Part shown: one piece after another, positions 17,149-27,500 of the stretch
Position numbering within the stretch: position 1 is the first letter of the stretch
How the letters are laid out: each line of letters opens with the position of its first letter
Assembly: GCA_963678205.1 (NCBI GenBank)
Contig: OY782760.1
Location: 930,001-994,000 of the forward strand
DNA: 64,000 bases
Direction: 5' to 3'
From: G963556115 sp963678205
GTDB lineage: Bacteria; Planctomycetota; SZUA-567
Translations under genes and position numbers: made by a program
Notes under the pieces: model-generated
Told to the model about the DNA's origin: nothing
Database searches by the model: none
Seen by the model: the letters and a program-made list of their open reading frames with translations, nothing else

Positions 17149-18639
17149 ATGGCAGAGACCATTTTAGAACTCAAAAATATCACTAAGGAGTTTCCTGGGG
17201 TAAAGGCTTTGGACAATGTGAGTCTTGATGTTAAGGCTGCAGAGGTAGTAGGAATAATTGGTGAAAACGGTGCCGGTAAATCAACACTTATGAAAGTTTT
17301 GACCGGTGTATATAGCCCAACTTCAGGCAGCATTGTATATCAGGGGAAAGATGTTAAATTTGAAAATACTGCGGAAGCTTATGAGCTGGGTATAAATATT
17401 GTTTTTCAGGAGTTTAATCTATGTGGCAATCTTTCTGTTATGGAAAATCTATTTCTTGGTAATGAGCTTACTAAGAATGGTTTGATTGACTATAAAGAAA
17501 TGAAGCGTAGAGCTCATGATATGTTTGATAAGCTTGGTTTTGCTATTGATCCTACTGCTATTGTAAATGATCTTGGCGCGGCCCAGCAGCAGATGATTGA
17601 AATTGCAAAAGCACTTGCTAATGAAACAAAAGTTTTAATTCTTGACGAACCTACAGCGGTACTTACTGATAAAGAAATTGATAAGCTTCTTTCTTTTGTA
17701 GATAAGCTTAGAAGTGACGGTCTTTCGGTTTTATTTATTACTCATAAGTTGAATGAAATTAAAGACATTACAGACAGGGTTTTTTGTTTGAGAGACGGGC
17801 AGAATTCAGGTCAGGCTGATACCAAAGACGTCAGTGAGGATGACATGGTGTCAATGATGGTAGGACGTAATGCTGAGGATATCTATGGGAAAAAAGTTCA
17901 TAGAAAGATCCCTGATAATGTTGTGCTTGAAGTAAAGAATCTGTCAGGGCCTCCTTTTATTAAAGATGTTAGTTTCAAGCTTCATAGAGGTGAAATTTTA
18001 GGTATTGCAGGTCTTATTGCTTCAGGGCGAACTGAACTTGCAATGCTGATAAGTGGAGCGGTACAGAAGACAGCTGGTGAAATATTTATTGATGGCGATA
18101 AGGTTGTTATTAATAGTCCTGCGGATTCGGTTAAAAATCGTATTGCATATGTTTCTGAGGATAGGAAAAAGCTTGGGCTTGTACTTCCAATGACGGTACG
18201 TGAAAATACAACATTGGCTATTCACGGTAAAGTGAGTGAGCGGAGTTTTATAAAGCGGAACCGTGAGAATGAAGTTAGCGATAGATATATCAAGCGTTTT
18301 AATACAAAAGTATATTCTCGCGAACAGATTATGGGTACGCTTAGTGGCGGTAATCAGCAGAAGGTTTGTCTGGGTAAGTGGTTGGCAATCGATCCAAAAA
18401 TTCTTATTCTTGATGAACCAACACGCGGTATTGATGTTGGGGCAAAAGCTGAAATACATAGAATTGTTGAGGAGTTGGCAGAGAAGGATGGTATGTCTAT
18501 TATTGTTATCTCATCTGAGTTGCCTGAGATTCTCCGCCTGTCTGATAGAGTACTAGTAATGCATGAAGGAAGGCTTACTGCAAATATTCCAGGTAAAGAA
18601 GCGAATGAAGAGAGCATTATGAAGGCAGCGCTATCTTAA
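17149..18639 (+). CDS. Sugar ABC transporter ATP-binding protein (RbsA-like, two NBDs)
   Basis: 496 residues. Two fused nucleotide-binding domains. NBD1 has Walker A GENGAGKSTLMK, signature LGAAQQQMIEIAKAL, Walker B VLILDEPTAVL and H-loop ITHKLNE. NBD2 has the usual degenerate Walker A of this class (GLIASGRTELA) but a full signature LSGGNQQKVCLGKWL and Walker B ILILDEPTRGIDVG. It powers sugar uptake through the preceding permease. The ATG at 17149 follows AGAGAGG; an in-frame ATG 12 codons earlier lies inside the permease gene and is rejected. A terminator follows at 18738. Confidence 0.95.
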   Translation: MAETILELKNITKEFPGVKALDNVSLDVKAAEVVGIIGENGAGKSTLMKVLTGVYSPTSGSIVYQGKDVKFENTAEAYELGINIVFQEFNLCGNLSVMENLFLGNELTKNGLIDYKEMKRRAHDMFDKLGFAIDPTAIVNDLGAAQQQMIEIAKALANETKVLILDEPTAVLTDKEIDKLLSFVDKLRSDGLSVLFITHKLNEIKDITDRVFCLRDGQNSGQADTKDVSEDDMVSMMVGRNAEDIYGKKVHRKIPDNVVLEVKNLSGPPFIKDVSFKLHRGEILGIAGLIASGRTELAMLISGAVQKTAGEIFIDGDKVVINSPADSVKNRIAYVSEDRKKLGLVLPMTVRENTTLAIHGKVSERSFIKRNRENEVSDRYIKRFNTKVYSREQIMGTLSGGNQQKVCLGKWLAIDPKILILDEPTRGIDVGAKAEIHRIVEELAEKDGMSIIVISSELPEILRLSDRVLVMHEGRLTANIPGKEANEESIMKAALS

Positions 18640-18737
18640 TTGGTTGCTTTTTTTATTAAAATAAAAGCGGTGTAGCAATATGTGCTGTCTAGTTTTATTA
18701 AAAAATATTAGAATTTAAAATAGATTTATAAGAGTAT

Positions 18738-18772
18738 GTGATTGGTGTGTTTACGCATCAATCACTTTTTTT
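18738..18772 (+). terminator. Terminator of the sugar ABC operon
   Basis: Twelve-position stem (GTGATTGGTGTG with CGCATCAATCAC, two wobble pairs), TTTA loop and a run of seven Ts, 100 nt after the ATPase stop. Confidence 0.85.
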
Positions 18773-18921
18773 ATGTTCAAAAATATAATAATGTGCATAC
18801 TCTTTTTTTATTGAATAAAAGTTAATTTGGAATTAAACTGAAATCATTGTCTCGAGAGTTGATAGTTTGTGTGTGTCGTATGGGGTTTTTGCGTATAATA
18901 CGTGGAAAGAGGTGATGGTAT

Positions 18922-21060
18922 ATGAAAAGGTTAAAATTGAAATTTAGAAGTAAAATGTTACTATGGATTATTGGCGCTGTTGTGATTATTTCAGGTGGGG
19001 TGCAATATTATATCAATTATAATACTTCAAATATTGTATTAGGTTTAGAAGAAAAGTTTTTAGATGGGCAGCTTCAAGGTATTAAAACGAATATAGAGGA
19101 TAATTTTGAAACTGATAAAATTATGGTAAAACTTCTTACCAAAAAGAATGACCTCATAAAAGGATTGAGTACCAATAATTCTAAAGATCTTGAGCATTAT
19201 GAACAATATCTTGCAGAAATTGTGGCGGGTAATGATAAGATAGAAATAGCAGTTGTTGCGGATGAAGCCGGTAAAATTGTGGCTGCAAGTAATTCTCAGG
19301 CTTTGGGGATTGATATTTCAGATAGAGGATATTTTCAAGAAGCGATTAAAGGAAATATGGTTCTTAGTAATCCAATAAAAAGTAAGCTGTCAAATGAAGT
19401 GATTTTCGGAATTTCAAGTCCTGTGAAGGCTAATGATAAAATTGTTGGTGTGCTGTATGTCGCAAACAGGGTAGAATTTATTTATAATAAAATGATTAAG
19501 CCCGTTAAAGTTGGAAAGACAGGTTATGGATTTATTGCTACTAAAGATATGCTTGTCCTTGCGCATCCAAACAAGGATATTGTCTTTAACGAGGAGCTTT
19601 CTAAGCAGCCATTTATGCTCGCTATTAAAGAGAAAATAAATAGTGTTAAAAACGGTAGAATACAATATTGGTATGAACCTACAAAAGCTTATAAAACCAC
19701 ATTTGTTAGAGAATTAAGTAATGGATGGTATCTTTGTTTTACTGTAGATGAAGATGAGTTGCTGGAAGTGCTTGATACAACAAAAGCAATGGTTTTGTTG
19801 TCAGGTATAGTTTTGATAGTTGGTATAGGTCTGGTTGTGTATATTTTAATTGGTTCTGTGGCAAAAGTTATTAAGATATTGAATGAGCTGATGAGGGATC
19901 TTGCAGTTGGTAGAATTAGCAATATTAGTGAACGTCAAATTGCTATTAATTCTGCATTATTACGTAACGATGAATTTGGTGAAATGACTCAGGCTGTTCT
20001 TGATATGCAGGGGTATTTTAAAGACATGTCCGATGTGGCTCTGAGTGTGGCAAAGAAAGATCTTAATGTCAATGTCAAGGTCAGAGGTAAGGATGATATC
20101 CTTGGGCACTCTATTAAACAAATGATAGATAATTTCAATGACGCATTGACTCAAGTAAGCCTTTCAGTAAGTCAGGTAAGTCAAGGAGCAAGTCAGGTAA
20201 GTAGTGCAAGTCAAGACTTATCTGCTGGAGCTATTGAGCAGGTTACCCATATTGAGAAAATCTCAACTTCAGTCAGCAATCTTCAAGTAAAGACTAATAG
20301 CAATGCTGAGAATGCTGAAAATGCAAATATTCATGCGACAGAGGCAAATAATGCAGCAATAAAAGGTCAGGAGCAGATGGAAAATCTTAGCAAGGCTATG
20401 CAGGGCATGTCGGGTAGAGCTTCTGAAGTTCAAAAAATAATCAAAACAATTGATGATATTGCATTTCAGACAAATTTACTCGCATTGAATGCTGCGGTAG
20501 AAGCTGCAAGAGCTGGAACGCATGGCAAAGGATTTGCTGTTGTTGCCGAAGAGGTGCGTAATCTTGCTGCGCGCAGTGCAAAAGCTGCTGGTGAGACCGC
20601 AGAATTAATTGCAAATGTTGTAAATGAGATTGATTCTGGTAATAAATTGACAGAGGTTACAGCTGAATCTTTAAATAGTATTGCGGATGCTATCGGTAAG
20701 GCGTCTGATCTCGTTGCTGAGATTGCAGCATCAATGGTTGAGCAGACTGGAGGTATGAAAGAAATTTCGGGTGTGCTTGAGCAGATAGAGCATGTAACTC
20801 AAACAAATAGTGCCAGCTCTGAAGAGACTGCCAGTGCCAGTGAAGAGATGTCAGGAATGTCCTATGAGCTTAAAAAGTTAGTGTCTGAGTTTAAATTATT
20901 ATCGGTAGCGGCTGAAGTACCGATAAAGAGTGAGCGCAAGAGTACTAAGAAAGTACTGTCATCTAGTAATCATTTGATACTTCCACTTGGCAATGATGCA
21001 GAACTTGTAAAACCAGAAGAAGAAATTAAACTGGACGATTCTGAATTTGGGAAGTTTTAG
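18922..21060 (+). CDS. Methyl-accepting chemotaxis protein with dCache sensor
   Basis: 712 residues. TM1 is about 13-30. A large periplasmic dCache-type domain follows (AVVADEAGKIVAASNSQALG, DRGYFQEAI, GVLYVANRV, ATKDMLVLAHPN), then TM2 about 290-312, a HAMP region and a cytoplasmic signalling helix pair with the hairpin tip AFQTNLLALNAAVEAARAG. It couples ligand binding to CheA kinase control. The C-terminal tail ends DDSEFGKF; EFGKF fits the x-aromatic-x-x-aromatic docking pentapeptide that tethers CheR/CheB. Good start context AAAGAGGTGATGGTATATG; TATAAT at 18894 may be the -10. Gene order places it just after the sugar transporter. Confidence 0.93.
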   Translation: MKRLKLKFRSKMLLWIIGAVVIISGGVQYYINYNTSNIVLGLEEKFLDGQLQGIKTNIEDNFETDKIMVKLLTKKNDLIKGLSTNNSKDLEHYEQYLAEIVAGNDKIEIAVVADEAGKIVAASNSQALGIDISDRGYFQEAIKGNMVLSNPIKSKLSNEVIFGISSPVKANDKIVGVLYVANRVEFIYNKMIKPVKVGKTGYGFIATKDMLVLAHPNKDIVFNEELSKQPFMLAIKEKINSVKNGRIQYWYEPTKAYKTTFVRELSNGWYLCFTVDEDELLEVLDTTKAMVLLSGIVLIVGIGLVVYILIGSVAKVIKILNELMRDLAVGRISNISERQIAINSALLRNDEFGEMTQAVLDMQGYFKDMSDVALSVAKKDLNVNVKVRGKDDILGHSIKQMIDNFNDALTQVSLSVSQVSQGASQVSSASQDLSAGAIEQVTHIEKISTSVSNLQVKTNSNAENAENANIHATEANNAAIKGQEQMENLSKAMQGMSGRASEVQKIIKTIDDIAFQTNLLALNAAVEAARAGTHGKGFAVVAEEVRNLAARSAKAAGETAELIANVVNEIDSGNKLTEVTAESLNSIADAIGKASDLVAEIAASMVEQTGGMKEISGVLEQIEHVTQTNSASSEETASASEEMSGMSYELKKLVSEFKLLSVAAEVPIKSERKSTKKVLSSSNHLILPLGNDAELVKPEEEIKLDDSEFGKF

Positions 21061-21092
21061 AGTTGAATATATTTTGTTATTAATGTATTATT

Positions 21093-21125
21093 ATGCTCAG
21101 GTGTTTGTCTCAAACATCTGAGCAT
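21093..21125 (+). terminator. Terminator after the dCache chemoreceptor
   Basis: Fifteen-position stem with a single wobble (ATGCTCAGGTGTTTG against CAAACATCTGAGCAT) and TCT loop, followed by TTAGTTATATT. It lies between the receptor and the small downstream gene, so the latter may depend on read-through or its own promoter. Confidence 0.7.
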
Positions 21126-21152
21126 TTAGTTATATTGAGCAAGGGAGATAAG

Positions 21153-21428
21153 ATGGATATGACGGTTGCGATGGGACTTGTAAAGGTTCTAAAAACTAAT
21201 AAAATGTTATATAATAAAGTTGATGCTGTTTTTGAAAGTGGTGTAGTTGATGAGGATGTTTGTAAAGAACTTGTTGCAGAGGCTAAGGTACAAGGAGTTA
21301 CTCTTGAAGTGGAAACTTTACTTGATGATCTGGACGAACTTCTTAGAAATGGTATGAATGGCATAAGTGTTAAAGCGATGGGCGGACTTTCGGGTATTAT
21401 GAGTATGGCTGAAGGGTTTGTTAACTAA
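21153..21428 (+). CDS. Small conserved-looking protein downstream of chemoreceptor, unknown
   Basis: 91 residues from ATG 21153 (AAGGGAGATAAG before it); the frame is open further upstream, but that part lies in the terminator hairpin. Acidic and predicted mostly helical; an EVETLLDDLDELLRNG helix is followed by a Gly/Met-rich tail (MGGLSGIMSMAEGFVN). No cysteine cluster beyond one Cys, no signal peptide. I do not recognise the family. Its position directly after a chemoreceptor is the only functional hint. Confidence 0.6.
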   Translation: MDMTVAMGLVKVLKTNKMLYNKVDAVFESGVVDEDVCKELVAEAKVQGVTLEVETLLDDLDELLRNGMNGISVKAMGGLSGIMSMAEGFVN

Positions 21429-21488
21429 ATAATATCTCAAGTAATTTATTAAGATCTGGCTTTTCACAATAAACAGAGCGATTATAAT

Positions 21489-21522
21489 AATGAGTAGAGA
21501 TGGATTTCTCTACTCATTGTTT
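21489..21522. terminator. Bidirectional terminator between convergent genes
   Basis: Perfect 12-bp stem (AATGAGTAGAGA with TCTCTACTCATT), loop TGGATT, then GTTTTGG, between the small protein and the convergent GNAT gene. Confidence 0.75.
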
Positions 21523-21529
21523 TGGCATA

Positions 21530-22444
21530 TTAGTAACGTCTCATTATTGTTGTCTCTCCAATTTCTTTGAATCCTATTCCGCGGTATAGTTTTACAGCTG
21601 GGGCATTATCCTGATAAACATGTAATTCTAATTCATCAATACCTTCGGATATTAATTTGTTGCATAGTAATTTAAGGTTTGCTGTCGCATATCCCATACC
21701 CTGAAACTCAGTTGGAGTATTTACTCCAAATAACGAATATCTTTCTTTTGAGAGGTAGTTGCTGCTCCCTTCCATTCTGGCGTAGATACAGCGGCTAAGT
21801 ACTCTACCGTCATTGTCTAGTAGTTCATGATCAAACAATTTCCAATCCCGAAAAGCATGATCCAGCCAAGTTGTATATCCAACACGACTTCCAATATAAA
21901 CATGTTGAGGAAGTATATTGAATAGTTTTTCATTTTTTAGATTCTTTATCATTGTATATGATTTGCGCTCAGGATAAAAATAATAATTGTCAAATAACCA
22001 TTTTGCGCCGATGTTCTTATCATTAACTCCCGCCCTCTCTGAACCATCAATAAGCGTTGCATAAAAAGATGAATATGGCCATGCTCCTGCTGCATCAATA
22101 AATCTTACGCGATGCTTTTCTAGTTCATATATAGCCTTGCTCAATAATTTATCGCCAACACCTTGGCGTCTGTGCTCTGGAATAACTGCAAGGGCAGAGA
22201 TCACTCCTGCTCTTTCGTATCCAGGCTCATCTACTAAATCGTAATGGACAAACCCTTGAGGAATATCCCCGTAATAAGCAATCAATATATTTTCAGGATT
22301 AAATCTTGAGGATGAGTTGTAATGATTTTGGAGTTGTTCTGCTGATATTGGGTAGAAGCCATATTCATCTTTCATAGAATTGTTCCAAATATCTACTATG
22401 ACCTCAGCAAGTGAGTCGTTATAACTATGCATTATTATTGACAT
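21530..22444 (-). CDS. GNAT-family N-acetyltransferase, tandem domains
   Basis: 304 residues with two GNAT units. The first has ISALAVIPEHRRQGVGDKLL, the acetyl-CoA-binding motif A (RxxGxG). The second has GVNTPTEFQGMGYATANLK and LHVYQDNAPAVKLYRGIGF. Acetyl-CoA transfer to a small molecule or protein amine is expected; the substrate is unknown. GGAGGCAGTCAG before the first ATG supports this start. Monocistronic between a terminator and the 400-nt gap before tsaD. Confidence 0.85.
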   Translation of the reverse strand: MSIIMHSYNDSLAEVIVDIWNNSMKDEYGFYPISAEQLQNHYNSSSRFNPENILIAYYGDIPQGFVHYDLVDEPGYERAGVISALAVIPEHRRQGVGDKLLSKAIYELEKHRVRFIDAAGAWPYSSFYATLIDGSERAGVNDKNIGAKWLFDNYYFYPERKSYTMIKNLKNEKLFNILPQHVYIGSRVGYTTWLDHAFRDWKLFDHELLDNDGRVLSRCIYARMEGSSNYLSKERYSLFGVNTPTEFQGMGYATANLKLLCNKLISEGIDELELHVYQDNAPAVKLYRGIGFKEIGETTIMRRY

Positions 22445-22854
22445 CTGACTGCCTCCGTAGATTTGTTTATATGTTATTTGATTAAGTCTATTGGTTATAA
22501 GCCATGAATGGAAGATTAATGCTGCTTAACTAATAATAAATCTTGTATGCTCATAAGAGCAGCTTTATAACACTCACTCCTAAAATAGTTTTGTTAGAAT
22601 ACTCTATGTGTAATCTTTGTATATGGTAGCAATTTATAACATTTTGCGGTCGTACAGTATAATAATAGGTAACTATTAATATACGTTTATCAAGAGTATA
22701 GTTTAATCAGCAATTGCTTATAGTATTCCCAATGGTTATAATAGTTATTAAGTTTCTTCATGATCTTGAAATTATTGTAATTTGTAATATATTATATAAT
22801 ATATAGTTATTATATCAATTTATTTATGTATTAGTAAATCATATAGGAAAAATT
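22445..22854. other. Divergent intergenic region, no gene seen
   Basis: About 410 nt of AT-rich DNA separating the GNAT gene from tsaD. It must contain the promoters of both. I see no convincing ORF, operator or hairpin; a TATAAT-like GTATAATAATAG string occurs near 22659. Confidence 0.5.
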
Positions 22855-23892
22855 ATGGAATCATCGTTAATTCTTGCACTGGAGTCTTCATGTGACGAAA
22901 CTGCAGGGGCTTTATTAAAAGATGGGAAAGAAGTTTTGGGACAGTTTGTTGCAAGTCAAATTGATCTTCATCGGCAGTTTGGAGGAGTCGTGCCGGAGGT
23001 AGCGTGCAGGGCTCATATGGAATGTATTTTACCTGGGGTCAAGAAGATGCTTGATGATGCGGGTATTCAGCCTGAAGATATATCTGCAATTGCTGTGACC
23101 AATAGACCTGGTATGGTTGGAGCGTTATTGATTGGTGTGACCGCGGCAAAGAGTTTAGCTTATGCATGGAATAAGCCTCTTATCGGAGTCAATCATATTC
23201 AAGGGCATATTGCCGCTGCCAAGTTTTCTGAGCCGGATCTTGAGTATCCATTTGTTGCTTTAGTTGTTTCTGGTGGACATACAAATGTTTATTATATTCC
23301 AGAATGTGGAATTTATAAACAGTTTAGCTCAACTCTTGATGATGCAGCTGGGGAGGCATTTGATAAAGCTGCAAAATTACTTGATTTAGGTTTTCCTGGA
23401 GGACCGGTCATTGATAAAGCTGCTAGAGATGGAAATAAAGATGCATATCCTTGGAGAGATGCTTGTCTTCCTAGGAATAATCCTTATGATTTTTCTTTTT
23501 CAGGCCTTAAAACAGCGGTATTATATGCTGCACGTGGACAGAGAGCAGGAAGAAAAGGACCATTGCTCCTTGGTGAACAAGAAGTGAAAGATGCTGCGGC
23601 AAGTTTTCAGAATGCGGTGGTAAGATCTCTTGTAAATAGGACGATAAAAGTTGCTAAAGAAAAAGGTGTTAAATGGATTGCTATTGGTGGAGGGGTGTCT
23701 GCAAATTCTTCATTGCGTGAAGAGATGAAAAACGAGGCAGAAAAAATCAGGTGTCGTGTTGCTGTTCCACCGATGAATTTATGTACGGATAATGCAGTTA
23801 TGATAGCGGTTAGAGCAGAAGAACTGTACCAGGCAGGTGAGTTTTCTGTTATGGAGTTGGATGCTGTTGCCAGAGTTAAGGCTGAAGGATAA
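22855..23892 (+). CDS. tsaD: tRNA N6-threonylcarbamoyltransferase
   Basis: 345 residues. TsaD transfers the threonylcarbamoyl group from the TsaC product to A37 of ANN-decoding tRNAs. Motifs: ILALESSCDETAGALL, VPEVACRAHMECI, VTNRPGMVGALLIG, the metal-binding GVNHIQGHIAAA, LVVSGGHTNVYYI, DDAAGEAFDKAAKLL and IGGGVSANSSLREEM. Normal length. Start follows AGGAAAAATT. pcm begins two nucleotides after its stop, so they are co-transcribed. tsaC lies 18 kb away; tsaB and tsaE are not in the window. Confidence 0.97.
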   Translation: MESSLILALESSCDETAGALLKDGKEVLGQFVASQIDLHRQFGGVVPEVACRAHMECILPGVKKMLDDAGIQPEDISAIAVTNRPGMVGALLIGVTAAKSLAYAWNKPLIGVNHIQGHIAAAKFSEPDLEYPFVALVVSGGHTNVYYIPECGIYKQFSSTLDDAAGEAFDKAAKLLDLGFPGGPVIDKAARDGNKDAYPWRDACLPRNNPYDFSFSGLKTAVLYAARGQRAGRKGPLLLGEQEVKDAAASFQNAVVRSLVNRTIKVAKEKGVKWIAIGGGVSANSSLREEMKNEAEKIRCRVAVPPMNLCTDNAVMIAVRAEELYQAGEFSVMELDAVARVKAEG

Positions 23893-23894
23893 CT

Positions 23895-24557
23895 ATGAAT
23901 ATAGATGATGCTCCGTTTGATTTCACAAGTATGCGCGAATACATGGTTGAATCTACCATTGTCAAACGTGGCGTGGCTGATTGTAATGTATTGAATGCAA
24001 TGAGAACTGTTCCAAGGGAATACTTTGTTAAACCAATTGATTGGGATGAAGCGTATGATGATTCTCCACTTGAAATTGGTTGTGATCAAACAATTTCTCA
24101 GCCGTACATTGTTGCTTTAATGTCTGAAATGCTTTGTGTTGAAAAAGGTATGAAGGTACTTGAAATTGGCACTGGAAGTGGGTATCAGGCTGCTATCTTG
24201 AGTGCGATGGGGGCAACGGTATTCTCGGTAGAGAGGCACGAAAAATTATCGAGGACTGCACGAGATGCTTTGAAGAGAGCAGGTCTTATTGGTAATATTA
24301 CATTAAAAGTCTCTGATGGGAGTATTGGGTGGCGAGAAAAAGCCCCTTTTGATAGAATTATTCTTACCTGCTGCGCTCCTGAAATACCGCAAACTGTTAT
24401 TGAGCAGTTATCTAGTGATAATGGAATAATCGTGAGTCCTGTTGACACTGAACATGGGCAGATATTGAGAAAAATAATAAATAGTAATGGTACGCTCAGT
24501 GTGGCGGATGATATACCAGTGAGGTTTGTACCGCTTATCGGTGAAAATGGTTTTTAA
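23895..24557 (+). CDS. pcm: Protein-L-isoaspartate O-methyltransferase
   Basis: 220 residues. It methylates isoaspartyl residues in aged proteins, allowing repair. Signatures: CDQTISQPYIVALMSEML, VLEIGTGSGYQAAIL (the SAM-binding glycine loop) and FDRIILTCCAPEIPQ. The N-terminal part (VPREYFVKP) is also typical. Two nucleotides after tsaD, and convergent with the hybrid kinase gene downstream. Confidence 0.94.
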   Translation: MNIDDAPFDFTSMREYMVESTIVKRGVADCNVLNAMRTVPREYFVKPIDWDEAYDDSPLEIGCDQTISQPYIVALMSEMLCVEKGMKVLEIGTGSGYQAAILSAMGATVFSVERHEKLSRTARDALKRAGLIGNITLKVSDGSIGWREKAPFDRIILTCCAPEIPQTVIEQLSSDNGIIVSPVDTEHGQILRKIINSNGTLSVADDIPVRFVPLIGENGF

Positions 24558-24582
24558 TATTAACTGAATCTTTGGATGATTT

Positions 24583-27500
24583 TTATAGCAAGTCTAATTC
24601 ATCGATAAGTTTTATCGTCTCTTTGATTTCATTGCAGAATAAATTAATGTCAGCGTCAAGATTTGTCACTCCTGACTTAAATTTGAGGTCTAGGTTTGTT
24701 GCTATTTCTTTTAGTTTAGGAGCACCAATGTTACCTGCAATTCCTTTGAAAGTATGTGCAATGCGGTGAGCATCTTCAAATCTACCTTCGTTATAAAAGT
24801 TTATAATTTCTTCCGCACTTGACGAGTAATCATTTATAAACATGCTGAGAACTTCTAAATAAAGTTCATTATCATTATCCAAAAGCTCAATAGCTGCTTT
24901 CGAATCAATTATTCGTTTAGTCTCAGGTTGCTCTATTTTGCTTTCTTTTATTGGGTTATTTTCATTTTCTTGTGGCCCTACCCCCCAGATTGAATTGCCT
25001 GTTTTTTCTTTTTCAGGTATGGCCGATTGGGCAGAAGATGTAAATTCGATGAAATCTTCGGCACTTAAAACATAATTACTCAAAATTGTATAAAGGTTAT
25101 TAGGACTGATTGGCTTTGTAATATGGTCATTCATACCTGCACCCAGACTTTTTTCCTTATCACCTGATATAGCATGTGCTGTCATAGCAATTATTGGGGT
25201 CTGGGTATCGAATTTTCTTATGGCTTTTGTTGAACTTAAACCATCCATAATTGGCATTTGAACATCCATTAAAATAAGATCATAATCGTTACTTCTGGCC
25301 ATCCCTACTCCTTCAAGCCCATTATAAGCAACTGAAATAGAGGCATGTGTTTTCTTTAGAAGAGCAGTGGCAATTTCTTGATTCATAGAATTATCTTCAA
25401 CAAGAAGGATTTTTTTACCGGAAAAATCAGGAATTTCCCTGCGTTTTCGGAAGGTTGATTTTGTGTTCTTATTCTTTTCGTAGAAACTATTTATGATAGT
25501 ATTAAAAAGTGTTAAAGGTGAAATCGGCTTTATTAAAAGGTTGTTTATACCTAGTTGTTCGATTTCATTTATAATTTGATCTGATGAATGGGCTATTGTC
25601 ATGATGATCTTAGGAGGATTCTGGTATTTCTTATTGATAATAGCTTCAGCGGTTTCTACTCCGTTTACTCCGGGCATATCCCAGTTTAAGAGCACTATGT
25701 CATAGCCCTTGCCTTGGTTATAAGCGGAATCAATCATGGATAGTGCTTTACTTCCGGTCAACGCAATGTCTGCTGCTAAACCAAATGATCTAAGCTGGTT
25801 GGATGAGATATTAGAGAATGCTTTGTTGTCATCAACTATGAGAACAGTAGAGCCTTTTATTTCGTCGGGAACTTTATATTTATTAAGATCTTCTTCTTCA
25901 TTGATCTTAAAATTAAGCTCAAATGAAAAAGTACTTCCGACCCCAACTTCACTTGTAAGTTCGATATCGCCATTCATAAGATTTATGAGCTGCTTTGATA
26001 TTGCAAGTCCAAGCCCAGTACCTCCATGTTTTCTAGTAATCGACGCATCGGCTTGATTGAATGATTTAAATAATTTTGCTTGTTGCTCAGCATTCATACC
26101 AATTCCTGTATCACTTACTGCAAAATGCAGTGTTACCATTTCTCTGGTGTGTTTAATTGTTGATATTTTAAGTATTACTTCACCTTTATTAGTGAACTTG
26201 AGAGCATTACTTAGCAGATTTGTAATGACTTGGTTGACCCTTAGGGGATCTCCATAAATTGACTTTGGGATAGATGTGTCTAGATCAAGGATAAGTTCAA
26301 ATCTAGTGCTTTCTAGGGCAAAACTTACTGTACTGATTACACTTTCAGCAATTTCTTTGACATTAAATGGAATATTCTCGATAGATAATTTTCCTGCTTC
26401 AACTTTTGAAAAATCTAGAATATCATTTATAATACCCAGTAAAGACTTTGATGCGTTTGAGGCTTTACTGAGAAAATTATGCTGAGTAGAGGTCATTTCT
26501 GTGTCAAGTGCAAGGTCAATCATACCAATAATAATATTTAAAGGAGTACGTATTTCATGTGACATATTTGCAAGGAAGTCACTTTTAGACTTGTTTGCTG
26601 ATTCTGCTTGAGCTCTAGCTTCAACAAGCTTGATTTCGGCTTCTTTCGCATGGGTTATATCTTGGATAATTCCAATTATACGTATCAGCTTGCCAGAGCT
26701 ATTAATAATGTAACGGATTTTTCTGTTAATATATTTTATTCTGCCATCATTCATTAATAATCTAAATTCGTCAGTCAAATGCAATGATTGAGGTATGTGT
26801 TTATCGGAAAATACCCTTTCTGAGGCTTTTTTGTCTTCTGGGTGGATCACTTTTAAAGTTGAGTCAAGTGTAGTGAGCGTTTGAGGATTAATTTCAAAAA
26901 TTCTGTAATATTCATCAGAGCCGTGTATGATATTTTTCTCAACATCCCATGAAAAATGTGATATATGAGCTAATTTTTGTGACTCAGACAAGTCCTCTTG
27001 AGCTCGAATCCTGTCCTTGGTCTCAAATGCTGAGACTGTGAGCTTAGCAAGAGAGAGTGCGTATTCACCTTCATCCTTGTACCAGTTTCTTGTGGTATCT
27101 TTCATTTCAAACGAAATAATGCCTCTGAATTCTCTGTTGACGATTAGTGTTGTCCAGAGGAAAGAACGTATGTCAAATGGTTTGAATATATTATCAATCA
27201 ACTTAACATCGTTTTTGTCATCATTAATATCTTCAACTATTATTAGATCCGAATTGTTTCCTTTATCCGTAAGTATTTCAAGTGCGGAGGAGAGTGCCAT
27301 CCTTCTACAGCTATTATCATTTTTGAGTGGTTCTAACCCATTGAGGTAATCTGTCGAGTTATCATAAAGCCAGAAGCAGATATTATCGATATCTAGTGTG
27401 TTGCGGGCATTTGTAGCAATTTCATTGAAGCCTTTGACCAGATCCCCTGATGATATTTCTTTGCTTAAAGTTAGACTCTGAAGACTGCGGTTTTGTTGAG

